Shown here in pieces: positions 22,701-35,459 of a stretch of 64,000 bases of DNA. Position 1 is the stretch's first letter. Every line of letters begins with the position of its first letter. Origin of the DNA: Symbiodinium sp. CCMP2592 (Eukaryota > Sar > Dinophyceae > Suessiales > Symbiodiniaceae); the NCBI GenBank assembly GCA_905221615.1, contig CAJNDT010002791.1, forward strand, positions 372,001 to 436,000, in the 5' to 3' direction. The notes below the pieces were generated by a model. That model did not search any database and was not told the origin of the DNA. It saw only the letters and a program-made list of their open reading frames with translations. A program made the position numbers and the translations under genes.

Positions 22701-24157
22701 GACCACAAGTACTGGTAGCATCTTTCAAGATGCAGACGCGCGGCAAGGTCTTTGGCCGTATGACAGCATCTAGCATCGCCCCCGAAGCATAGCAAGCATA
22801 CCAAGATATACCAAGTGCGTTGGAGGAAAACGGCACAAACAGGCCTCCATCCACGTAAGATAATCTGTGGCAGATTGTGGCAGTATCGGATTGCCAGGCC
22901 TCTTGCCAATACGTCACACTAATGCAGCTGCACGTAGTAGACGTAGCCGATGTGAGGCGAGATCTGTACGATCGCTGGCCGGAGTTCTTTCGCTCTTGGG
23001 CAGATGGCACCTTCGATCCATGAGATACCCCTTTGCCGTTTTTTCTGTGGCCACGTTCGCCTTCGGCCTGAGGCAATGTGGTGCTGCTGGGTGATGCAGT
23101 GCACCCCATGATGCCGAAGCTTGTCACGTATCGGCCGTTGCATGCGGGTACTTATGCTCGATCTTCTGGTTCTTCGTCGCGCCAAGAGCACAGGAATTTG
23201 GGCCAGGGTGGTTGCCAAGCGATCGAGGCAGGCTGAAAGCTAGTCGCCACGAACCCATGAAGTCAAGAGACTTAAGCTGTAGCAGCTGCGAAGCGGGCAA
23301 GTTTGCAGTTGACTTGGAGTACCTGCGGGGACAGGCTGTGAGCACTGCATGTGCATGCCTGCAGTTCAAGTCAGTGCGAAGCTGCATGGCTAGAGTTGTT
23401 GGAGAATTCACGTTCTTCCCCGTGATCAAATTGACAGGATGCGTATGAGCTCGTGCGAATCCTCGACGGGTCGAAGACCTACTCTCAGGATTTTGATCCC
23501 AAGGCTGGATCCCTTCCACACGCGACACGTCGGCTTCCTTGTACAGTATCGTTGGCGCAGGTGACGGCAGATGCCCTGCAGCGATTCTATCGCAACCGGA
23601 TGCCGCGGGTTGCGGGCATCTCTCTGCTGTCAGGGTTGGCATCTGATTTGATCATCAATGCCAGGGTCTGAGCGACCACCAACGAAAGCTTGCGGCATGC
23701 CATACTAAGTACACTTCTTGAGGTAGATGGAATTGGTACCATCGCTCCCGCTAACCGTTCCTGATGCAGGCATTCGGCACGCCGTGGTCCCCACACGACG
23801 AAGCTATGGTTGCATTCAACCTCACTTGCTCCGTGCCTTTCTAGACCGCCCCGCCAGGGTGGTCGCAGTCTTGAGATCAAGCTTATCATGTTCAATTGCC
23901 TTTCTGTCTCCAGCTACTGCACTTGCCTGGCTGCCTGAGTGCATGTGCGATACGGAGCAACTAACTGACCTGGAGCTTCCCAATTTGGAAGCCATGCGAC
24001 CGTCAACGTGGTGGAACGTGTTTTTTTTGCGCTGTAGCTGTGCTCGCTTGTTCTCGAAGAAGCTGACAGAGCCAAGGACAAGGGCACGGACTGGAGGTCC
24101 TACTTGACTTTGGCCTGGAAGCCCTTGTTGCAGTTTGTGTTCTTCCCGCTCCAGTGA
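19785..24157 (+). CDS. ZEP: Zeaxanthin epoxidase, multi-exon, plastid-targeted
   Basis: This FAD monooxygenase epoxidises zeaxanthin-type carotenoids in the xanthophyll cycle. The first in-frame ATG (19785) begins a Ser/Arg/Ala-rich leader with a hydrophobic core (CSLGVLLGAVAA), then KVIIAGGGVGGLTCALAML, the dinucleotide-binding motif. Exon landmarks follow in order: VTVHLSDDTTEEADVLVGAD (from 20627), SGYTVFAGETV (about 20880), DYYECGYKVYIGPQR (20985), GRIQWYAFLALPPGTRKA (21512), GADVISYLKSLHEG (21700), RDLYDRWPEFFRSWADG (22953), GNVVLLGDAVHPMMP, NLGQGGCQAIE, DAYELVRILD, LQRFYRNRMPR (23577) and a final DWRSYLTLAWKPLLQFVFF ending at a stop at 24155-24157. The GDAVHPMMPNLGQGG motif is the second FAD-contact motif. 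At least eleven introns are needed. Three have inferred edges: 20520-20626 and 23116-23193 (GA donors) and 23228-23437 (GC donor). No frame-breaking damage was seen in recognised exons. Confidence 0.93.
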
Positions 24158-27100
24158 CTCGATTTCCTAGAAGTAATAGGCTTGACCACTACTTGGGTCA
24201 ACGATGTGGCTCGCAGAGCAATCTGTGCCTTTAGTCGAAAAAATTCGATGCGTTCGATCTAGCAGATATGAAGTCATGTGTTTGAGAGAGCGGTTTAAAC
24301 TGTACAAAGTAGACGCGCAAAGTGACACGCTATCGGATCCATCGCTGGCGCTGGCTACGCTCATTGGCACAGGGAGCGATGAGCAGACGGTGACGTAGTT
24401 TCCAGCTGTCAAGAGACAGAGAAATGCGCAAAGAGTGAGAACTCAGAAGCAGAACGATGCACTCCCAAAAGGAAACTCAGTATGTACGTGTCCAGAAATA
24501 TCGACACTGAGGGCCGCGCAGGGCCAAACAAATTCGTTTTCTGCAGACAGCCTGGACCTTTGTCCTCGGCCTCCTCGGTCTCCTCCGGCCGGGCTCCTGG
24601 AGAGGGCCACGCGTGATACAAAGTCGCCCCAGTGGCCTCGTTTCTCGTTTGGCGAACTGGTCGATCGAACAGAGCAGTGTTGCTGTCGCACTCGTCGTCG
24701 CCATTTTGGCGAGTCGCGGGCGGACGCGCGCGGACGCGAAAGAGTCTCGGCAAGGCGATCCGTGCTGGGGCAATGACCAGAACGGACTCCGATCTCACCT
24801 GTGTGCTCTCGATGCCAGTTTTCTTCAACAGTTTTAGTCCCATCCACTTCGCCGCAAAGCACCGACAAAGACTCCATCTTTCTGACATACATCTCGTCAT
24901 ACAATGCAGGGTTCCGTGACACGACATTGACTTCGTCTTCCGTTAGTGAGGGAGACGGTGAGCAGCATCGGGGTAACGATCTCCGACACTCAGGTTTCTC
25001 TTCCTCTACTCCAACCACCCGTCTGGGGGAATGGGAGACTTGCCGCAGCGCTTGGTGGACGAGTGGGAAAAACGTCACAGAGAAAAAGCGGAGGCTTTGG
25101 GAGCTGAAATGTTGCACATTGCAGCGATAGTCATCTTGCATCAGTCGCAGGCCGCCTTTGCAGCCAAAAGGAGCGGGAAAGCATCCAGCAGCGGACCATC
25201 ATTCTTTGCCAAGGTGAACCAGGTAGAGGAGGAAAAGGCAGCGCAGCGTCGCGTCATCGCGTCTAGATGTGCTTAAGCTTGCCGATTCTGAACTCAAGTG
25301 TAGTGTCTGCTGCATTTTGGGTCGAAACTTGCTTGCTTGTCCGCTGAACCTGTTCAGGTGCCAGTATATGACGCATGATGTGAAACAGACAGCGGCTCGC
25401 AAAGCTTGGGAGTAATCTGTCGGGCGTGTCTGTGCAAAGGCAGGCTGCACCCCAGCAAAATGTTCGGGTTCACATGCACGTTCGTCTGCCGCATGGCAAT
25501 GTGCATGAAAGAGAACCGTGGCCCCGAAGAAGCGGGGGCGTCAGTTCTTGTAGGGGTTCCCATCAGTACATGCACAGATGGTGAACGTACCATCTCAGTG
25601 CAGCTTAACCCAAAAGCGGCATGATATGCGTTGCAATGGCCTGGCCGACAACGAGACGCAGTGGTACCAGACCGAGGATGTACTACTCACATTGTGGATT
25701 GCCTGGCTTCGTCGTCGGCAGGATCAGAATGACTTCCCAGTCATCAGGTTTTTAAGACGAGTCGGCAGGCCCATTTGACGATTAAAAGGCCGGCTGCATT
25801 TTGGGCACTTCATTGGCCATGTTGTTGAACTCCTTGTGATAGAGTGAGTGTCAATGTGAATTCTTCAGTCTCGACCTGCTCGCCAACAGCATAAAGTTTT
25901 GCTGCCATTGTTCCATGTTCTTATTCCACGATTGTAAGTCAAGGTGCCGCTGGGAAGCGCGACAGAGATCGGCAGCAGCTGCAGATGCCATTCTGCTGTG
26001 ACTAGGTTCAACTGGTCCAGAGCGAACTCTGCTAGCTTTGTCTCGTTGCACTTCAGAACCTTGAGGTATGATGAGTTTATGTCTCTGCCCAATGCTGCAG
26101 CAGGCGGAGTGTGTGCTATCACTGTGTGTTTTAAGCTTGAATTCCCTTCGGAAGTGTTGCCGCCATTCTGGCACATATATCGGCTTTTCATGAGCGGCTC
26201 TGATTTACAGAACCTGGATATCGTTCCGTCAGGACCTCAGCTGATCCGTGAGGCGGCTCAAGCCTGCGAGGCCGACACGTTCCACCTTGCCCTTGGATGC
26301 CTTGGCTGCTTCAACATATGAATTGGAGGGGACGGCCAGGGCGGCCAGGTTTGCTGCTGTAGCCTCGATGTCTTTGGTAATTACGGCAAGGGAAGTCCCC
26401 TTTGCTTGAGCAAGCTGTGCTTAAGTGAGCATTTTCCAAGCAAGAAACTCCCACCAAAGTTCCTGGAACGCTTGCCTCGGAAAACAGCCTTCCACCGCGG
26501 GGACTCTCACGTGACATACCTGCCTTCTGCCTTTTCGAATTCGGGGCTGTTCTGGCTCTGTTTTGGCCTGGATAAGATGCTGTTTTGGGGGACAGCAGGA
26601 TGGGCGGGCCGATTATTGTTCGGCATTGCTGCAAGCAGCAACTTCACCAGACTCCGGTGGCATGATGCCAGTGAAAACTGTTCTCTCGAAGATGTTCATG
26701 CAGTCGGTTTGTTTTGCAAACTCTGAGAGAATCCACAGAACGACTGCCCGACCCAGCGCGGAGCTGACGTTTGCCGAAATGGACGCGAGAAGCTTCGAAT
26801 GGGCTTTGTGGCTTTCGGCACAGGAAATTTCGCGGCAGTTTGGTGGAAGTTTCCCGTTCTCCATGTTAACTTGGTCGGCAACTTTCACGCGCGGAGACGA
26901 AACTACGCAACTTTTCTGGCTTCTTTCGTCCATTGGAAGGCCGCTGTGGACATGAAGCCTGGCTCGTCGCTCCAGCCCGTTTCGTCGCCCTATGCAGTGC
27001 TATCAAAGGGTTGAGAGGGAACCCGTGGAGCACAGTTTTGGACCAATGATCATGTGCATTGAATGTTGTGTAGCATGCAAGTATGTGTGGTGACATGCAG

Positions 27101-28790
27101 AAGCGACAGCACGTCGCAACGTTGTCAGCGCGACGTAGCTTAAGTTTTTTCACTCTGTATCCATGGGCCCCGTCAGCCTGTTTCCTCGACAAACGGTGTA
27201 ATGCTGCGTATACAGTGCTATATCCCAACAGCGACAATCAAGCGTCGGGGCACGGTTATGGATCGAAGTCCGGTTGAATGAAGGGCAGCTTTCGCGGCAT
27301 CGATGTCGTTATTAATTCCCCTTCAGCTTTTTCGCGGACTCTGTGTTTACAACATGAGCGTTTGCAACACAAGCACACCCGTCTAATGAAAATCCACAAC
27401 AACACTATCTGCTAGGACGGAGGATTGTGGACTCGGGCATTGTCGCTGCTGGAGATTGCGTGTCGCGCCAAGAGCTAGCAGCTAGAGCATGATCATGATC
27501 CTGGTCCGGTGCCTGCGCCAGTCCTGTGGAGCCTCCATGAGAAAGATCAAGACCTGTCAGTCAGCATTTGCGGCCCGAGCACGTGCGCGGCGAATCTGCG
27601 CACATGGCATCGGTGTGCGATGTTTGCGTCGCAACGCCCCGACCAGGCCGCTCCCGAGGCTTGAGAACCGTGAGTCTGCGGTGACAAGTTTTCCCTCCTC
27701 TCGGTGCGATTCTTGTGCTTCTTCCCGTTGGTATCAATCCCATCCATGGTGCATGAAGGTGAGGCGCGTGAAACGTCTGAAACACTTTATGGAGCCTTTG
27801 ACAGGTGCTCTTCCTTCTTGATGGAAGTGGGCTGAGCCACAAGACCGGTGGCACGGAGGGAGGGCACTGTGGCGACGACATGGCTTGGAGCCTCAGCTTT
27901 CTAGTTTTGCTTGTTTAATGTTTCACACCGTGGTAAGGGCCCAAGGCTTGGCAGGCATTGATGCTCCTTGGGCTGGAAAGTTGCAGGAGCCAAATAATGA
28001 ATGAGTCTATGAGTCGTGGGTGTAGAGTAGAGGGCCATGACCCGATTTCGAATTTCGTGATGCTTCTTCGGGCCGTGTCGCATCAGTGTCGCACGAAGCT
28101 TTGCGGAGAATCCCATTCTAATCTCAACTATTTGCAGCATCCGTTTCAAGGGGGCTTTCTGTAAAGTCTCCATTTTGTAGGACGTGCGACAAGTTAGGAC
28201 AGCAATGCACTGGCGAAGCAGCGGGCAGGTCCAACAGCCCTCATAAGCGAACTCTACATAAGCTCAATGCAGTGCACGAGGAGAGCATGTTTCAAGCGTG
28301 ACCGGCGAACTTAGGAAGCGGTGTAGGGCTCAAGCTCCTCAGCAAAAGTGCCTCTGGCACCCACCAGTCAGGACGACCCCGATTCATCATCTGGACATGC
28401 CCGCCAGCGACTTACCCGGCAGAACCGGTGCATGTCTCAACGACACTGGGTAGCTGAAACCAACGCGGTGGGGTGCCTTCGAGGAGAAGCTCATCTCGTG
28501 CTGCCGCCAAGTCCGTGAGCTCGTCCCAGCAACGCCGGCTGTACGATCGGACGGGCATGACTTCTTCGTTCAGGCAGTTGATTTGGAAAGTGATGTGTGA
28601 GTGTGTGAATATTTATCTCAAGGCAGCTCGCGTAGCAGCGTTTTAGTTTAGTCTGGCTTTTAGCGGGGAAGCCTTTCGGCTCACACGAATTGCCTGGTTT
28701 GTCGGGGGGCAGGGGCTAAACTGACACGTTCATAGCCGACTTCTGTAGCAAAATCAATAAAGCTGAGCCGCTATAGAACTCATCCGCGGC
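24158..28790. other. Long interval with no recognised gene
   Basis: Two protein-like pieces stand out. On the - strand, about 24990-24620 includes LTEDEVNVVSRNPALYDEMY; on the + strand, 25031-25276 includes RLVDEWEKRHREKAEALGAE and stays open to a stop after 81 codons. Neither has a known domain and they point away from each other. Further + strand open frames (25944-26321, 26563-26955, 27489-27821) look like chance. The rest is unassigned. Confidence 0.35.
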
Positions 28791-29165
28791 TGCCTCCTAC
28801 TACTACAACCAACAACTACTCCTGCTGCTACTACCGATACCGCTCCCGCTACCGCCACCGCCACCGGTACTGCTACTGCTACTTCTTCTCGTAGTAGCAC
28901 TAGTACCAGTACTAGCACTAGTACTAGTATCGGCACCGGCACCGGCACCCGCACCCGCACCCGCAGCAGCACCAGCACCAGTAACAGTTCCAGTACCAGT
29001 GGAGCAGTAGTAGTAGCAGTAGCAGTAGCAGTGGCAGTAGTACTAGTAGCAGCAGTAGCAGTAGCAGTAGCAGTAGCAGTAGCAGTAGCAGTAGCAGTAG
29101 CAGTAGCAGTAGCAGTAGCAGTAGCAGTAGCAGTAGCAGTAGGAGTAGAGTAGGAGTAGGAGTAG

Positions 29166-29220
<55 letters not shown>

Positions 29221-29236
29221 CGTAGTAGTAGCAGTA

Positions 29237-29268
<32 letters not shown>

Positions 29269-29269
29269 A

Positions 29270-29314
<45 letters not shown>

Positions 29315-29316
29315 GC
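28791..29316. repeat. TAG/GTA trinucleotide and hexanucleotide microsatellite tract
   Basis: The tract moves from mixed ACTACTAC/CCGCTACCG text through AGTACTAGTACC and GCAGTA repeats into nearly pure (TAG)n by 29150-29310. Long poly-Leu, poly-Thr/Ala and poly-Tyr open frames on the - strand are products of the repeat. Confidence 0.9.
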
Positions 29317-32300
29317 ACACCGACACTGGGCACTAACCAAGGCGTAGTGCTCGTGCGCAGGGTCAGTGGTCCCTGGGGCTCCAAGCCCATACGCCCTGCA
29401 AGCAAGCAAGCAAGCAAGACGCGTATTTGCTGTAATGTATGTGAACTTGTGTCGTGCACGCAGTCCGAATCGAGGCAAGCCGTGTTCGAGTTTTCGTGGA
29501 CATTCACGGTGCACCGGGCCGAATTAGACAACTTTGCGGTCCATGACGTGTCTGACCAGAAAATATGTGAGAGTGCATGGGCGGCCAAAGCAGCACCGAA
29601 TGTGTGGTTCATCAGGATTCTGCCGCCTGCAAGCCAGTTCCAACGACGATGCGTCGCTGCCTCCTTCCTGGGCTCATTGTTTCAACTGCAGACAGCACTT
29701 GGCATGTTTTGGATCTTTTTGGATTCTGCAAAATACACCTCCAGCGAGCTGGTGCAAGTTGTCAGGTGCGGCACATGCGAGGTTGACCGACTCGGGCTAG
29801 GGCTTGCCATGCTGTCGGGACAGTCCAACTCAATGTACGTTTCTCCACCCAACCTGCGCATGTTGCAGGTCCACTCAGGTCCTTCAACTAGTCCCAAGTT
29901 TTGTCTGGAATGAATTCGTGGCTTGGTTCTGACATGTTCTGACCATCACACTGGCATGAAGTTTTCTGCAGTAATACGCAAAATATGCAGGGGCATGGCA
30001 TCATCATCACCATCATCATCATCATCATTCTAGTCAAGTGCCAGGTTTAAATAAAGTTGCGTCGTCTCTGAATGCCGGTATGTCCGGTGGCTCGACTGGC
30101 TCTGAGACAGGCCTGCTGCAGATTGGCACATGGGACACCAAGCGCGAATGCATTGCACTCCATGGACACTCTAGGTACAGTGCGTGCCACCCGGCTGTCG
30201 GGTTGCAGACTTTCTGTTGGAATTTGGCCGCAAGCGTGCTGGCAACGGCGGGGATGTGAATCTCAAGCTGCACAGTGAGCATCAGCGAGCCAGCTTTGAG
30301 AAGCTGCATTCAGTCAATGTGAGCCAGCTGCATGTGTGACAAAGGAGTGTCGTGTCCAATGCTGCGGATGTGGTGGAGAGCTGCCAGACTTCGGAGCCAA
30401 AGTTGCGTTCTTTGGCTTATAGAAAAACCTCAGAGATTTGGGTCTTTGTGACTGTAACCATCGCCACCGGCCATGTCGACATGCACCTGCCATTTCTGAA
30501 GGCCCCGCGTGCAGTCCTTGTACTCGTATGGTTGAGAGGCGATCAGAAGCCTTAGATTTTCGACCGTCAGGGCTCTTCGCAATCCGAGGACAGCTGCATT
30601 TCATGATTGTCGATGGTGACCTGGTGATGCCCGGCCTTCGGAGTCAGCGGAGCCTACGATGTGAGCAGGAGAGAGGGCGTCGAGTCGAGTGTAGGTCTGG
30701 TTCTGGTGATGCTTCTCGGATTTTCTCATACGGCCCACTGCAACAGTCGCCGCTAGCAGCTAACCCAAAGCATACGTTTTCGGTGTGGTTGTGGATGCGG
30801 ATGGGCCAGCCCGTTGCGCTCTGATGCTTTCCCTTCTTGTAGAGCATCTTGTGGCTGGCTAGCGCCTCGTGTTACTGAGTGGTCAAGCTATGATGAGACC
30901 TTGGCATGGAAGAGCAAATCCTAAGAAATGCAAGCATAGATCAGATGTAGCGAGCCTTCGATGCGGCCCCAACACATCACTTCTCCATAGTCGTCCCCGT
31001 CGGTTCCACCGCAGACATGTGGCGCATACTTTTGCACCAGGAGTGGCGACGATGTGTTCATGAGCCCGCAGACCGAAAAGGCCGAATGGTAGGGCAAGTG
31101 GCTCACGTTTTGCATTGGCAGCGAGCTTCTTCCCTCAAGAAATCTCCAAAAGTTGTGTTTGCAGTTGCTGAGAGTGCCATGCGCTGCCACGTTTTCAGGA
31201 CGCAAGCGCAGCCGCTCACCACGCCGAGTAGACATGGGAGGATACTTGATGAGGTTTCAGATACTTGAAGCGAAAGAGTCAGTTTCGGGGTTTTGAGCTG
31301 AGGTCCCGGTCAGGCTGGAGACGTTGAAGCCAGTGATACTCTGCGCGATTCCCAGCTCGATGGCGAGCTTTTGGAGGCAGTCTGAGGGAACTCTGACCAA
31401 CTGCTGACCACGATTGTTTTCGGGCTTCGGCTTTGCAAGGTTTGCTTCTGGGGGATTCCACGGTTCAATAATAATTGTGGCAGAGTGCGCCGCACTGGAT
31501 GTGATGCTTGGCTCCTGGTCTCGCCTTTTGCGTCGTTTGCGGTGAAAGTTGCTCTGAAGCGATGGTGTGACGTTTGCAGCTTCTGTCGCAGTTTGAGAGT
31601 TCTATTTGCTTTGCTCGGCGAACTGGTCCTTGTCACGAAAGCCACATGAAGTATCGGGCCTGAGCTGCTCCGATTGAGGGGGCCACGAGTTAAGTAGAAG
31701 CAGAACCGCTAAGGGTTAACCGGCCAGCCATCCACACCCTTGATATTCTGCGGAAGTGGCGACCACCGCAGCAGGGGCAGCAAATCAAAGCATAACTCAT
31801 TGCGATGACATGCGTACTTGGAATTTGCAAGAAGTGTCTCTCCGGCGCAGTGGTCTTCTCTGGTCGATCCATCTGATGCTTGGCATTCTTCCTCCTGATC
31901 CAGCCTGTGTGGGAAGTCCCGGAACCGTTGCGTTTGCTCAGCCGTCGCATGTGGGACATTGCCCTGTGCATGAGGATCCGAGCTTCCTCCACGATCGGGA
32001 TGGCCCGCACGCCGCACGCAATCGGTATGTACATGTTGAGCTTCATAGTGATACTTGCAGGGGCTAAAGGGAATGCAGGAGCTTGTCTTTTCGGCTGAGG
32101 CTCGCTGGGGGCCACAAAACCTAAGGCCTGCTGCGCGCGCGTGACACGGGTGGCATAGGTTTTGCGTGGCGTCGTCGTGACTCGTTGAGAGCTTCAAAAG
32201 ACCTTTTTAAGGCTTCTCGCCCGCTTGATCTCCTAAATTGTTTACGGATGGTTTGGTAGCTTTCTGTTAGTTTTTTGAGCAAGCTACGAACAAGGTTGTG

Positions 32301-34245
32301 GGTGGCTGTTTGTGCGAACAGGGAAACGAAGACCGGGAGAGGGCACCTCATGTGTTCGCCGCAATCACCAAACGCCGAGGGGCTTTGTCCCGTTTCTCGC
32401 CTTTGGCACCTTCATGTCGCGGTGGTAGTAGCCGAACCATATGATGATGCCCTATGCTTGAGGAAGGAACATCATAGAGACCATCATAGAGACGGGTGAT
32501 GTGGCAAGGGGATTGAAACGATGAAGAGAGGGATAGAAAGGTAATGTTCGCGCCCCTCGCACCCCACCAAGAGGAAATTGACTTCTGTTGGTTGGCTGTG
32601 GAGCATGAATGCATGAACTTGGCCAAGCAGGAGCCATTGGGGGCGCTCGGAGACACGCAGATCGACGGTTTCCAGGACACCGTCGCCACCCAGCGATGCG
32701 TTACGTTTGTTATCGCCTGAGTAGCTTCGGTCGTGCATGACTTGCTGTGTTGCTTGTACAGGGTATAGCCGGTATAGCCAAGCCAAGCATACGAACGTAT
32801 CGTATGTGTTTGGACCAGCCATGGCCAGCCAGTCGTACGGCCTGACCGCTCCAGAGACGAAGCTTTGCATTACCTGGTGAGTTCGTATTACTGGGTTAAG
32901 ATCCAGGCCCTGAGTATTTTATGGACAGTGTGACAGTTCTTGCTGACGTCCAGCAGAATCATCAGGAGTAGGCTATGAACAACGGTTTTAGACGCGCAGA
33001 GCTATGCAACAAGTTAGAATCAGAGATGGAGGTCAGTGAACTACTTTGACTGCCTGCTTACTCATGACTTTCCCACAAAATTAAGTGCAGTGCTTGAGTT
33101 GCACTCGTCTGGTTCCAGATTTGGGTTGGACCTAGTTTAAGTTGTTTATTCGATGCAGGACCTCGAGGATGCACGACCGTCTGCTTTTCCCATCGGAGGC
33201 CGAAGCGACTAGACAGCATGTTGAAGTCGAAGCCACAAGATTTGAGGCTTGGTGCCGAAGCTGACCATGCCTCGTTGCTTGGACTTGCCTATTTTCAGCA
33301 CGGCGTGTGCATCATGAGTTCACGGGCATCTGTCCATCAAGAAGTAGGAGCGAAGAGGATTCGGAAATAGGCGATCAAGATTGGGAACCCGATTCGACTC
33401 AATGCTAGCATCTGCGGCTGTGTGCGAGAAAAGCACTTGCTTTGATTGATTTACTGGCCCTGTTCCGAGTTGACATGGCTGTCTGCTACGCGGATACCCA
33501 GGCACAAAGTGAATGTGTGAAGTCCATGTTCCATGTGTTTCTTGTTCTGTACAGACAGCCTGTACTGAAGTTAAATCCTGTGCGTACGTCGAGTAATTGT
33601 CAACGCTTCGCTTCGTCCGCAGCGGCCCCGCCGCAAGTGCAGATGGCCGACGAATTGCTCGGCTTTTGTTTCTTCAACCACGAAGCCGTCACTTGAAAGA
33701 GGCCGTTAACCGACGGAAGGGGGCGAGGGCGCAGCGGGAGGGGGGAGAGCGCAGACTCCTGGCTCAGCTGGTTACAAGGAGCCGAAATCCAAAGAAGGAC
33801 ACAAGGGTGTAGAGGAAGGGGGGGTGGAGGGGTGGGTCATTGGAGGGGATTCAGAGGGGGGGAAACATGGGGTCCTTGTGGGAAACTCTGACCGCTCCGG
33901 CCGGGCCCGCTGCTTTGGTCGAATCATGGCCGGAGGTTGTCGAGGACTTGTCGCAGGAGCTGGTGGAGAAGCCAAAGGCGGCTTCTGCTGACGCATCGCC
34001 ACACTCTGCCGCTGGTGGCTCAGGAAAGTAAAACACGGCCGCGTGATAGAACGCGTTTCCATCTCCACACTGCCTTCAGGCACGGACTCCGCCCTGCGAG
34101 CTCTCGGCGGTACCTGGCATGGCTTCAGCGCAGGATGTTAGAGTAGATCCTTCAAGTCGGTTGCTTCGCTAAGCTCGACATGCAGTGCAACATGCAGGCG
34201 TTCTGGTGGGGTTTCACAAGAGGGCCCATTTTTTGAAGGATTTGT
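29317..34245. other. Long interval with no recognised gene
   Basis: It contains (CAAG)n at 29399-29418, a (CAT)n tract at 29999-30030 and many short open frames on both strands without motifs. A short + strand frame at 33840-34031 (WPEVVEDLSQELVEKPKAAS) is the only piece with mildly protein-like composition. Confidence 0.4.
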
Positions 34246-34640
34246 TTGTTTCATTATGTTTTTCTGTGTCCTGGTGATGTTCTATGCTTTCTACGCTTTT
34301 CTACTGTTTTCCCGTTCTATCTGCTGCTTTTGCTTGCTTGTAGTTTTCTGCTTGTCTGTGCTTTTGCTTTTCAGCTTTTCTGTTCCTCCGCTTATCTGCT
34401 TTTCCGCTGCTCTTTCTGCCTTCTGCCTGTGTTTGCCTCTCGTTTTCTGCTTGTTGTTGCTGCTGCTTTTGCTTTTCTGCTTTCCGGCTGCTGCTCTGCT
34501 CTTACTCTTCGCTGTTATGCTCCTCCTTTTTCTGCTTGCCGGCTTCACTTTTATTTTTCTCACCCTCATCCTTCAGGTCTCGTCCTGCTCCGCTTTTCCC
34601 CTGTCCGCCCTTCTGGTTCTTTCTACTCCGAAACACAATG
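34246..34640. repeat. One-strand pyrimidine-rich tract
   Basis: About 400 bp of the + strand consist largely of T and C in degenerate TTTTCTGCTT-like repeats, with strong strand asymmetry. The long Phe/Leu/Cys open frames here reflect composition. Confidence 0.75.
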
Positions 34641-34704
34641 AGTTTTGAGGCGCACGGTAACAACGACCTACTTCTACGACTATGATTAATTTTGCCAGTG
34701 TTAT

Positions 34705-34815
34705 TACTACTACTACACCTTCTACACCTACTGCAGCTACTCTACCTATTAACTACTTGCTACTTACTACTTATACCACCACCACCACCACCACCACCAC
34801 CACCACCACTACTAC
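34705..34815. repeat. TAC/ACC trinucleotide microsatellite
   Basis: Degenerate (TAC)n passes into pure (ACC)n at about 34780-34808. Confidence 0.9.
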
Positions 34816-34929
34816 TCCTACACAGAGCCCATATGGACCATTTCAGAACCCGTGATACAGACATGTTTGCAAATCCAGGGCCCCACCCAATTGCTTCTTT
34901 TTGGGCCAACCTCTGCCTCAAGGGCCCGG

Positions 34930-35119
34930 GCTGAATCGGGGACGTGTTTAAGATATATGGTGAGCCGGAATTGCCGAATGCGGGGGCATGTTTAAGATAT
35001 ATGCCAAATGAGGCGGCCAGAAAAAGATATATGATGAACCGGAGTCGCCAAAAGAGGGCGCGTGCGTAAGATTTTTGACGAACCGGGAATCGCCAAATGA
35101 GGGGGCGCGTACATACATG

Positions 35120-35154
<35 letters not shown>

Positions 35155-35290
35155 GTGTATACATATTTTTTCTTTTGTTTATATGTATTTATCACGAACC
35201 GGATTTGCCAAAGAAGTGGGCGTGTTGAAGACATATATATATATATATATATATATGCTCACCCCCCCCCCCCCATGACAGACCGTCGTG
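34930..35290. repeat. Diverged ~50-bp tandem repeats with (TA)n and C-tract module
   Basis: Four diverged copies of a unit resembling GAACCGGAATCGCCAAATGA plus GGGGGCGCGTGTTTAAGATATATG lie at about 34965, 35035, 35080 and 35195. (TA)n separates them at 35115-35155, and (TA)n followed by GCTCACC, a C-run and ATGACAGACC ends the block at 35231-35284. Confidence 0.75.
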
Positions 35291-35459
35291 GGGAAGGGGA
35301 AGGGTGGCGTGCGTCCCCAGGCAGGATCTGTCAACGGATAGGCGACAGACACTTCTCCCAAACTCAATTCCAAAATGTTCTTTTAGATGGTTTGCAATTT
35401 TTGGAAATTTCTTCACACGCATGCAGCGCTCCTAGTCCCAATCTTAATCTCAATTCTGC

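Noticed and set aside
24700-24725. GCCATTTTGGC resembling the core of the dinoflagellate spliced leader
   Set aside because: Only 15 of 22 positions agree, the 3' part (CTCAAG) is missing and no gene follows directly; likely chance.
28754-29612. Long - strand open frames rich in Leu, Tyr, Thr or Ala
   Set aside because: They are translations of a trinucleotide microsatellite in three frames; no conserved start or domain.
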